A DNA stretch of 10,206 nt from Rickettsiales bacterium. Its GTDB lineage: Bacteria; Pseudomonadota; Alphaproteobacteria; TMED109; TMED131. The DNA is taken from NCBI GenBank assembly GCA_002690625.1, contig NZFJ01000042.1:1-10206 (forward strand), in the 5' to 3' direction. The position numbers and the translations under genes are program-made. The notes under the pieces were generated by a model that saw only the letters and a program-made list of their open reading frames with translations, searched no databases and had not been told where the DNA came from. Positions 1 through 5,759 of the stretch are shown in pieces (position 1 is the first letter of the stretch; every line of letters begins with the position of its first letter).

Positions 1-369
1 AAATCTTTTAAAGGTATAGATATAATATTGGATATGGTGGGGAAAAACTATTTTAAAAAAAATCTTTCTTTGCTAAATGATAAAGGAAGATTAGTTTTAA
101 TAGCATTTTTAACTGGCAGCAAAACTGATTTTGATTTAAAAGATATAATAATTAAAAGATTAAATATAACAGGTTCAACTCTAAGACCAAGATCAAATAA
201 GGAAAAGTCAAGAATTGCTAGAAATGTTTTTAAAAGTTTCTGGACAGAACTAAGTAAAAAAACTATAAAACCTATTATTTATAAAACTTTTGAGTTAAAA
301 AATGCAAATAAAGCTCATAAACTTATGGAAAGTAGTAAACATATAGGTAAAATTGTACTTACTAATTAA
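1..369 (+). CDS. NAD(P)H:quinone oxidoreductase, PIG3-type zinc-independent MDR family (C-terminal fragment)
   Basis: The frame is open from base 1 and the window cuts off the N-terminal part, so the first internal Met (base 28) is not the real start. The visible 122 codons read as the end of a medium-chain dehydrogenase/reductase. First comes the end of the Rossmann domain: a GIDIILDMVG segment, then a strand with a GRLVLIAFLTG turn. After it comes the C-terminal part of the catalytic domain, ending in a KTFELKNANKAHKLMESSKHIGKIVLT segment (shortened here to its key features: the A-HKLME helix and the H-GKIVL strand) typical of PIG3/QorA-like proteins. The family reduces quinones or enals with NADPH in the cytosol. 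In other Alphaproteobacteria I recall the same gene directly upstream of the TrcR/DUF1013 gene, which fits here: the next gene follows after 15 bases. Substrate is unknown. The subfamily call rests on the C-terminal third only. Confidence 0.8.
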   Translation, partial: KSFKGIDIILDMVGKNYFKKNLSLLNDKGRLVLIAFLTGSKTDFDLKDIIIKRLNITGSTLRPRSNKEKSRIARNVFKSFWTELSKKTIKPIIYKTFELKNANKAHKLMESSKHIGKIVLTN

Positions 370-372
370 TAT

Positions 373-380
373 AAAGGAGA
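373..380 (+). promoter_or_regulatory. Shine-Dalgarno site of trcR
   Basis: AAAGGAGA lies just upstream of the ATG at 385, with five bases between GGAG and the start codon. It is the best-placed and strongest Shine-Dalgarno sequence in the window; most other starts here have weak, distant or no such site. It fixes the start of the TrcR-like gene and suggests strong independent initiation within the run of genes. Confidence 0.8.
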
Positions 381-384
381 AAAA

Positions 385-924
385 ATGAGTGGTCCATTAA
401 TGCCAAAATCAACTGCAGTTTGGTTAATTGATAATACGGGTTTAACATTTCAACAAATAGCTAAATTCTGCGAATTACATATTCTTGAAGTACAAGGAAT
501 AGCAGATGGAGAAGTAGCTGTAGGTATTCAAGGTAAAAATCCTATTCTATCGGGAGAATTAACACAAGATGACATTGATAAATGTGAAAAAGATAGTTCA
601 TTGAGCCTAAATATTATAAAAAATGAAATTCCATTAAGTTCAAACAGTAAAAAAAAGAAAAAAAGTTTTACACCTGCCTCCAGAAGACAACTTATTCCGG
701 ATGCAATATCATGGTTATTAAAATATTATCCTGATTTATCAGATAGTCAGATCATCAAGCTAGTTGGTACAACTAAAAATACCATTAATGCAATTAAAAA
801 TAGAGAGCACTGGAACATGCAAAATATATCTCCAAGAGATCCAGTTTTATTATCCTTATGCAAGCAGTCGTCATTAAGTGAAGCTATTGCAATAGCAAAA
901 GCAAAAAAGGAAAAAATCAAGTAA
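385..924 (+). CDS. trcR: TrcR-like cell-cycle transcriptional regulator (DUF1013 family)
   Basis: This 179-residue cytosolic protein matches the alphaproteobacterial DUF1013 family, annotated as cell cycle transcriptional regulator TrcR. Visible family features are the PLMPKSTAVWLIDNTGLTFQQ start, HxLEVQGIADGE near residues 32-43, a SxRQ motif near 99-102, a WLLKYYPDLSDSQI segment near 110-123, LVGTTKNTI near 126-134 and the HWN motif at 142-144. Two helix-turn-helix-like segments (about 11-43 and 107-141) flank a charged linker containing a run of five lysines (89-93). The start has an excellent Shine-Dalgarno site. It sits between a quinone oxidoreductase gene and hldE, only 2 bp before hldE, so the three are probably cotranscribed. 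Direct DNA binding is inferred from the HTH-like pattern and the family name; target genes are unknown. Family identity is confident, precise role less so. Confidence 0.88.
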   Translation: MSGPLMPKSTAVWLIDNTGLTFQQIAKFCELHILEVQGIADGEVAVGIQGKNPILSGELTQDDIDKCEKDSSLSLNIIKNEIPLSSNSKKKKKSFTPASRRQLIPDAISWLLKYYPDLSDSQIIKLVGTTKNTINAIKNREHWNMQNISPRDPVLLSLCKQSSLSEAIAIAKAKKEKIK

Positions 925-926
925 AT

Positions 927-2345
927 ATGCTCTACAAACAATTTAAAACATCTTGTAATAAAACGAAAGTTCTTCTTATAGGAGACATAATGCTAGACAG
1001 GTATGTTTTTGGTAAAGTAAATAGAGTTTCTCCTGAAGCTCCTGTACCAGTATTTCTTTCTGAAAAAAAAAAAGAGGTTTTAGGAGGAGCAGGAAATGTA
1101 TTTAATAATTTAGTTTCTTTAGGAGTATTTACTACTTTAATAACCGTAATTGGCTCAGATGCTATTGGGGATGAAATAAAAAAAAATCTTAAAAAAAATA
1201 AGAAAAGTAATAAACATATTTTTATTGAAAAAAAAAAATCTACTTCTAAAACTAGATATCTTGTCAACGGACAACAATTGATTAGAGTAGATGAAGAAAA
1301 TAAAAATGAAATAGATAAACAAGCTTACAGTTTTATATTAAAATTTTTTAAAAAAGAAATTACAAAACATGACATAGTAGTTTTATCAGATTATAACAAA
1401 GGAATATTTAGTACAAAACTTCTAAATTCTCTTATTAAAATTTCTAACCAAAAAAAAACTCCTATCATAATAGATCCTAAAAATAAAAACTTTGATGCAT
1501 ACAAAAATAGTACATTAATTACTCCAAACCTCTTGGAAACCTCGCAAGTTACAAACCTAAATTGTGACACAGATAAAGAAGCAGAAAAATGTGGAAAAAT
1601 TATTATGAAAAAATATAAAATAAAAAATGTTTTAATTACCAGAGGAGAAAAAGGCCTAAGTTATATTAATCATAAAAATTCTATACATTCCTCAACAAAA
1701 AAAATTGAAGTTTTTGATGTATCAGGTGCTGGAGATACAGTTCTAGCAATTATATCCATATGTTTTGCAAATAATATTGATATAAAAGAATCCCTTAATT
1801 TAGCTAATAAAGCAGCTGGATCTGTAGTTGGTAAAATAGGAACAAGTGTAATAAAAAAAAATGAATTATTTAAGGACAATATAAATAAAATTATAAATAT
1901 TAAGGATTTAAAAACACTAGTAGAAGACTATAAAAAAAATAATTTAACTGTAGGGTTTACAAATGGATGCTTTGATATCTTACATTATGGACACATTAAA
2001 TACTTAGAGGAAACAAAAAAGTTATGCGATAAATTAATTATAGCTATTAACAGCGATAAATCGGTAAAAAAAATTAAAGGAACTAATAGACCAATTAACA
2101 ATGAGATGGTTAGGGCAAAAATATTAGCATCACTTATAATTTGTGACCATGTAGTGATATTTAATGAAGACACACCAATAAAAATAATTAGAACTCTCAA
2201 GCCCGATTTACTTACTAAAGGGAGTGATTATAAAAAAAGTGAAATAGTTGGAGCAAAAGATGTAAGAAGTTGGAATGGTAGAATAGAAACTATAAAACTA
2301 TTGAAAAAATTCAGTAGTACTAAAATCATTAATGGACTAAAATAA
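927..2345 (+). CDS. hldE: Bifunctional D-glycero-beta-D-manno-heptose-7-phosphate kinase / 1-phosphate adenylyltransferase HldE
   Basis: This cytosolic enzyme makes ADP-heptose for the lipopolysaccharide inner core: it phosphorylates heptose 7-phosphate at C1, then after GmhB acts it transfers AMP from ATP. The 472-residue length is close to the E. coli enzyme (about 477). Residues 1-320 are a PfkB/ribokinase-type kinase with GDIMLDRY (19-26), RVSPEAPVPV (33-42), GGAGN (53-57) and DVSGAGDT (264-271), where D270 is the expected catalytic base. Residues 340-472 are the nucleotidyltransferase with TNGCFDILHYGH (345-356, HxGH signature), KGSDY (431-435) and an SST motif near 463-465. Both domains look intact. 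It begins 2 bp after trcR; the nearest purine-rich AAGG lies 16 bases upstream, so translation is probably coupled. It contains two runs of 11 adenines. Its presence implies a heptose-containing LPS; hldD, gmhA and gmhB must lie elsewhere. Confidence 0.95.
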   Translation: MLYKQFKTSCNKTKVLLIGDIMLDRYVFGKVNRVSPEAPVPVFLSEKKKEVLGGAGNVFNNLVSLGVFTTLITVIGSDAIGDEIKKNLKKNKKSNKHIFIEKKKSTSKTRYLVNGQQLIRVDEENKNEIDKQAYSFILKFFKKEITKHDIVVLSDYNKGIFSTKLLNSLIKISNQKKTPIIIDPKNKNFDAYKNSTLITPNLLETSQVTNLNCDTDKEAEKCGKIIMKKYKIKNVLITRGEKGLSYINHKNSIHSSTKKIEVFDVSGAGDTVLAIISICFANNIDIKESLNLANKAAGSVVGKIGTSVIKKNELFKDNINKIINIKDLKTLVEDYKKNNLTVGFTNGCFDILHYGHIKYLEETKKLCDKLIIAINSDKSVKKIKGTNRPINNEMVRAKILASLIICDHVVIFNEDTPIKIIRTLKPDLLTKGSDYKKSEIVGAKDVRSWNGRIETIKLLKKFSSTKIINGLK

Positions 2346-2350
2346 AAATA

Positions 2351-3226
2351 TTACTTAATTATATCTTTTCTTATTTTTCTAGTCTTTGAAAATAGTTTTA
2401 ATAAAAAACTATCATTATTATTTTTAATTGCTTGTTCTAATTTACCTAAATCTTTCTTGAAATATTCTAACATTTTTAATATAGATTTTTTATTAAGTAA
2501 TACAATATCACGCCACATTATTGGATCAGAAGCAGCAATTCTTGTAAAATCTCTGAAACCACTAGCTGCATATTTTATAACTTCTTTTTTAACAGAAGCC
2601 TCTAAATTAGCTACAGTTCCTACTATCGAATAGGCTACTATATGAGGAATATGCGATGTAATTGCTAACACCAAGTCGTGGTGATTAGGATCCATAATGT
2701 CAACTTTCATTCCTACCGATTTCCACATATTTTTTACTAGTTTAATACTAGAACTATTAGCTTTCTTGTCAGGAGTTAAAATACACCAACCACCTTTAAA
2801 TAAGCCAACAAATCCTGATTCTGGGCCGGATTTTTCTGTTCCTGCTATAGGATGTCCTGGAATAAAATTTATACTCTTAGGAATTTTTTTTGATATTCTT
2901 TTTATTATTTCCTTTTTAACCGAACCTACGTCAGTTAATATCGCCCCTGGCTTGATAAAATCTTTTATTGTATTGAATATACTTTCATAAGCTGCTACTG
3001 GTATCCCTATAATAATTAGATCAGCATCTTGAACAGCTTTTCTGGGATCACTTTCAATAGTATCTACTAATTGTAAGTTTTTTATTTTTTTTAAAGTACT
3101 ATTTCTTCTAGAGTATGCCACTGAATTATTATAAAAGTTATTAACTTTTAAATCTCTAACTAGAGAAGAGTTAATTAACCCCATACCTATAAAAGCAATC
3201 TTATTAACTTTATTATTTAATTTCAT
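2351..3226 (-). CDS. tyrC: Prephenate (or arogenate/cyclohexadienyl) dehydrogenase
   Basis: The enzyme oxidatively decarboxylates prephenate (to 4-hydroxyphenylpyruvate) or arogenate (to tyrosine) with NAD(P)+ in tyrosine synthesis. Its 291 residues match stand-alone TyrA/TyrC proteins with no mutase or ACT domain. The N-terminal Rossmann domain begins FIGMGLINSS (12-21), followed by IIGIP near 72-76 and DVGSVK (99-104). The catalytic region has GHPIAGTEKSG (124-134, H125 as the expected catalytic His), then SHIPH (191-195) and FRDFTRIAASDP (224-235), where R229 should bind the prephenate carboxylate. These roles are transferred from Aquifex TyrA by eye. The third glycine of the dinucleotide loop is Asn19. 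The start overlaps the end of the chorismate mutase gene by 14 bp; an AGGAG lies rather far upstream (about 15 bases). The gene converges on hldE with a 5-bp gap. Coenzyme and substrate preference cannot be told by eye. Confidence 0.93.
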   Translation of the reverse strand: MKLNNKVNKIAFIGMGLINSSLVRDLKVNNFYNNSVAYSRRNSTLKKIKNLQLVDTIESDPRKAVQDADLIIIGIPVAAYESIFNTIKDFIKPGAILTDVGSVKKEIIKRISKKIPKSINFIPGHPIAGTEKSGPESGFVGLFKGGWCILTPDKKANSSSIKLVKNMWKSVGMKVDIMDPNHHDLVLAITSHIPHIVAYSIVGTVANLEASVKKEVIKYAASGFRDFTRIAASDPIMWRDIVLLNKKSILKMLEYFKKDLGKLEQAIKNNNDSFLLKLFSKTRKIRKDIIK

Positions 3227-3926
3227 AGTTTTCAGGATAAGCTCCTATAAAGGATAAATTATTTGCATTAATGATATTCTTAGATTTATATAAATATGCA
3301 TCCTTTGCTTTTGCTTCTATTTTCAAACTTTCATTCTTTATTAATTTATTTGACTTGTAAAGCATTACACTACTATCATCAAGCACTGGCGCATATTTAG
3401 AGAGAATGATCAATCTTGGTTTCGTTGATTTTTTCATAATAAATGGCAAAGATGCTATTATTTTAGCAGCTGAGAAATCAAAATCTGTCCACCAATCTTT
3501 TTCTGCTTTATTTTTAGGATATGGTAATATTAATAAACTATTTTTATTTTTTAATAAAATTTTTAAAGCCTGATTAATATTATTATAACCTTGAATTTTT
3601 ACTTCGTGAGTAAAGAAATTAAGAATATCATTATACTGTGGTTTACTTATACTTTTACTAGTTATTATTTTTATATTGCCTTGTAACTTGGTTTGAGCTA
3701 GAAATATAGCTCTCCAATAGCTAAATATTATATCCGGGGTTATTTTGTTATTTCTTAGATGAAATAAATTTCTTAAAATATAAGCTTGTCTTTCAGGTCT
3801 AAAAATGTTTGATGATTTTTTTTCTATTCCTATTTTATAGGCTAGCTCTGTACGTTTATTCAATAATTTCAAAATATCAGAATCTATAATATCTATTTTT
3901 TTCCTAAATTGTTTAATCTTATTCAT
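3213..3926 (-). CDS. aroQ: Chorismate mutase, AroQ type with alphaproteobacterial C-terminal extension
   Basis: Chorismate mutase converts chorismate to prephenate, the branch point to phenylalanine and tyrosine. Residues 1-85 form the all-helical AroQ fold. Comparing with the E. coli P-protein by eye, R8, R25, K36, R46 and Q78 align with its R11, R28, K39, R51 and Q88. The position of its E52 is Gln47 here. Residues 86-237 are an extra domain, with LLILPYP (131-137), DWW (144-146), ASLPF (158-162) and a terminal FIGAYPE (226-232). This pattern is known from alphaproteobacterial stand-alone mutases; its function is not known to me, and it lacks an obvious prephenate dehydratase signature. The gene is first in an operon with the overlapping dehydrogenase, giving the same two activities that are fused in the E. 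coli T-protein. The start has only a weak GAGA upstream. The next aromatic step, transamination, has no gene here. Confidence 0.88.
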   Translation of the reverse strand: MNKIKQFRKKIDIIDSDILKLLNKRTELAYKIGIEKKSSNIFRPERQAYILRNLFHLRNNKITPDIIFSYWRAIFLAQTKLQGNIKIITSKSISKPQYNDILNFFTHEVKIQGYNNINQALKILLKNKNSLLILPYPKNKAEKDWWTDFDFSAAKIIASLPFIMKKSTKPRLIILSKYAPVLDDSSVMLYKSNKLIKNESLKIEAKAKDAYLYKSKNIINANNLSFIGAYPENYEIK

Positions 3927-4005
3927 TTCTCTTTTTTATTTTTATTTATAAATTATTGTATTAAATTAAAATTTTAGAATATATTATTATAAATATATAA
4001 GCATA
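3927..4005. promoter_or_regulatory. Divergent promoter region between aroQ and metX
   Basis: This 79-bp spacer is almost pure A/T and must carry both leftward (aroQ-tyrC) and rightward (metX-metW) promoters. For metX, TATATA at 3994-3999 ends 6 bases before the ATG, and TATAAA at 3988-3993 ends 12 bases before it. No Shine-Dalgarno site is present, so the mRNA would be leaderless or nearly so. For aroQ, the minus-strand hexamers TATAAA (3945-3950) and TACAAT (3955-3960) are -10 candidates. No good -35 element stands out for either. In such AT-rich DNA these hexamers arise easily by chance, so the region is supported by its position and the individual boxes only weakly. No SAM-II riboswitch helix is visible. 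Confidence 0.5.
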
Positions 4006-5145
4006 ATGACATCTAATAAAATACAATCTAAAAATATATATAATTTTAAGCATACTCCTAATTTTATATTAAATAAAAAATTTAAACTTGAAAATGGTAA
4101 ATTTTTAAATTCTCTTAATATAGCATACAAAACATATGGAAAACTTAATAAAAAAAAATCAAATGCTATATTAGTATGTCATGCTTTAACAGGAGATCAG
4201 TATGCTTCAGGAACGAACCCTATTACCAATAAAAAAGGATGGTGGAATGATTTAATAGGAAAAAGGAAAGTTTTTGATACTAATTCTTATTATATAATTA
4301 GCTGTAATGTTTTAGGAGGCTGTATGGGAACAACTGGACCAAAAAGCATTAACTCGGAAATCAATAGTTTTTACGGTTTAGACTTTCCTGAAATTAGTAT
4401 TAAAGATATGGTTAATCTGCAAAAGGAATTAATTGATTATTTAGGTATAGAAAAACTATTTTGTGTAGTAGGAGGCTCCATGGGAGGAATGCAGGTCCTA
4501 GAATGGGGGATAACCTTTCCAGAGAGAGTAAATTTAGCTATACCAATAGCTACTTCTTATAGACACACAGCACAAAACATTGCATTGCATGAAGTAGGAA
4601 GGCAAGCAATTCAAAATGACCTTAATTGGAATAGTGGAAATTACATTAAAAATGATGTATCTCCTGAAAAAGGATTAGCTGCAGCAAGAATGATTGCTCA
4701 CATAACCTATATGTCTGAAAAATCCTTATCAATTAAATTTGGAAGAAATAAAAAAAATAATCCTTTATCTCAAATTTTTGAAGGAAGCTTTGAAGTAGAG
4801 AATTATTTGCAATACCAAGGATCTTCTTTTGTAAAAAGATTTGATGCAAATTCTTACTTATACTTAACTAGATCAATGGATAGATTTGACTTGTCAGAAA
4901 AATATAATGGCAATTTAAATGGCGCATTTAGAAATAATAAATGTAAATGGCTTATAATTTCTTTTACCAGTGATTGGTTATTTCCTACTTCTGAAAGCCG
5001 ACAATTAGTTAGTGCCTTAAATGCTAATGCATGCAATGTCAGTTTTGTAGAAATAGAATCTGATAGAGGTCATGATAGTTTTCTTTTGAGTATTCCTAGA
5101 TTATACAATATTCTTAAAGGTTTTTTAATAGGAGCAAAACTGTAG
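4006..5145 (+). CDS. metX: Homoserine O-acyltransferase MetX
   Basis: MetX acylates the hydroxyl of L-homoserine, the committed step of methionine synthesis, using acetyl-CoA or in some proteobacteria succinyl-CoA. The 379 residues match the alpha/beta-hydrolase MetX family in length. Visible motifs are HALTGD (59-64), the GGWWNDLIG-like loop near 78-85, SCNVLGGCMGTTGP (99-112), GGSMGGMQVLEW (156-167) with nucleophile S158, and SDWLFP (322-327) and RGHDSFL (354-360), giving D323 and H356 to complete the triad. The protein is full length with all catalytic residues. It starts without a Shine-Dalgarno site a few bases after TA-rich -10-like boxes. It is followed after 2 bp by metW, a linkage known from Pseudomonas and Alphaproteobacteria. 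Acetyl versus succinyl specificity cannot be assigned from what I can see, so the name homoserine O-acetyltransferase would be a default only. Confidence 0.95.
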   Translation: MTSNKIQSKNIYNFKHTPNFILNKKFKLENGKFLNSLNIAYKTYGKLNKKKSNAILVCHALTGDQYASGTNPITNKKGWWNDLIGKRKVFDTNSYYIISCNVLGGCMGTTGPKSINSEINSFYGLDFPEISIKDMVNLQKELIDYLGIEKLFCVVGGSMGGMQVLEWGITFPERVNLAIPIATSYRHTAQNIALHEVGRQAIQNDLNWNSGNYIKNDVSPEKGLAAARMIAHITYMSEKSLSIKFGRNKKNNPLSQIFEGSFEVENYLQYQGSSFVKRFDANSYLYLTRSMDRFDLSEKYNGNLNGAFRNNKCKWLIISFTSDWLFPTSESRQLVSALNANACNVSFVEIESDRGHDSFLLSIPRLYNILKGFLIGAKL

Positions 5146-5147
5146 AC

Positions 5148-5756
5148 ATGAATAAAAATAGATCAGACCATTATATAATAACTGAAATTGTCGAAAAAAA
5201 TTCAAGAATTTTAGACATAGGTTGTGCTGATGGAAAGCTTTTGCATTTATTAATTAAGAAAAAAAATGCATCTGTCCAAGGAATTGAAATAGAACATAGT
5301 AAAGTTGAGGCTTGTCTAAAAAAAGGATTATCAGTTGTTGAAGGTGATGCAAATAAAGAAATAATAAGTTTTCCAGATAAATCATTTGACTACGTCATAT
5401 TAAGTCAAACCCTTCAAACCGTTCAAAGGCCTAAATGGATACTAAATGAAATTTTAAGAATTGGAAAAAAAGCTATTATTTCTTTTCCTAATTTTGGCCA
5501 TTGGCTTTGTAGATTTCAAATAATGTTTAAAGGAAAAATGCCAGTAACTAAAGATCTTAAACTTGCTTGGTATGACACTAATAATATACATTTATGTACT
5601 ATAAAGGATTTTAATAACTTAGTAGCTGATATGAATTATGTTACAGAAAAGCATTATGGTATAAATAAAAATAGAAAAATTATTACACACCCATTGAACT
5701 CTACGTTTTTAAATTTACTAGCCTCTCATGCTGTTTTTTTAATAAAAAACAAATAA
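5148..5756 (+). CDS. metW: Methionine biosynthesis protein MetW
   Basis: This 202-residue class I SAM-methyltransferase-fold protein works with MetX in homoserine acylation in proteobacteria; whether it is itself a methyltransferase is unclear. The SAM-binding loop is ILDIGCADGKLL (21-32), with an acidic GIEIE strand end (45-49) and GDA (66-68). MetW-specific signatures follow: SQTLQ (86-90), ISFPNFGHW (111-119), the KMPVTKDL segment (130-137), WYDTNNIHLCT (141-151) and the C-terminal N-LASHAVF segment near 189-197. It starts 2 bp after the metX stop; GGAG lies 13 bases before its ATG, so translation is probably coupled to metX. It ends only 3 bp from the end of the convergent aminotransferase gene. 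Length and motifs are complete, and the assignment is secure. Confidence 0.95.
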   Translation: MNKNRSDHYIITEIVEKNSRILDIGCADGKLLHLLIKKKNASVQGIEIEHSKVEACLKKGLSVVEGDANKEIISFPDKSFDYVILSQTLQTVQRPKWILNEILRIGKKAIISFPNFGHWLCRFQIMFKGKMPVTKDLKLAWYDTNNIHLCTIKDFNNLVADMNYVTEKHYGINKNRKIITHPLNSTFLNLLASHAVFLIKNK

Positions 5757-5759
5757 TAT

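Noticed and set aside
28..369. Complete small gene starting at Met codon 28
   Set aside because: The frame is open to base 1 and the sequence before the Met continues the oxidoreductase fold, so it is a truncated larger gene.
932..1267. Minus-strand 111-codon open frame inside hldE
   Set aside because: It lies wholly within a gene with complete conserved motifs, and its translation is a low-complexity reflection of that gene. The same reasoning removes the minus-strand frames at 747-941, 1670-1879 and 1985-2200.
2335..2384. Interrupted inverted repeat around the hldE/tyrC junction (GACTA with TAGTC, AAAAATA with TATTTTT)
   Set aside because: Arms are AT-only apart from two pairs, have an asymmetric bulge and a 21-base loop, and no U tract follows; too weak to call.
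2697..2990. Plus-strand 97-codon open frame inside the prephenate dehydrogenase gene
   Set aside because: Fully antisense to conserved catalytic motifs, with no recognisable family and no start signal. Frame at 6157-6381 (inside the aminotransferase gene) rejected for the same reason.
3927..4005. SAM-II or other SAM riboswitch upstream of metX
   Set aside because: The spacer is 79 bp and almost purely A/T, shows no GC-containing helices, and the metX leader appears nearly absent.
5733..5750. Intrinsic terminator at the metW end: GTTTTTT / AAAAAAC hairpin with T run at 5769-5775
   Set aside because: The stem is nearly all A-T and lies in coding sequence, and the T run is about 18 bases away. 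Expected by chance in this composition.
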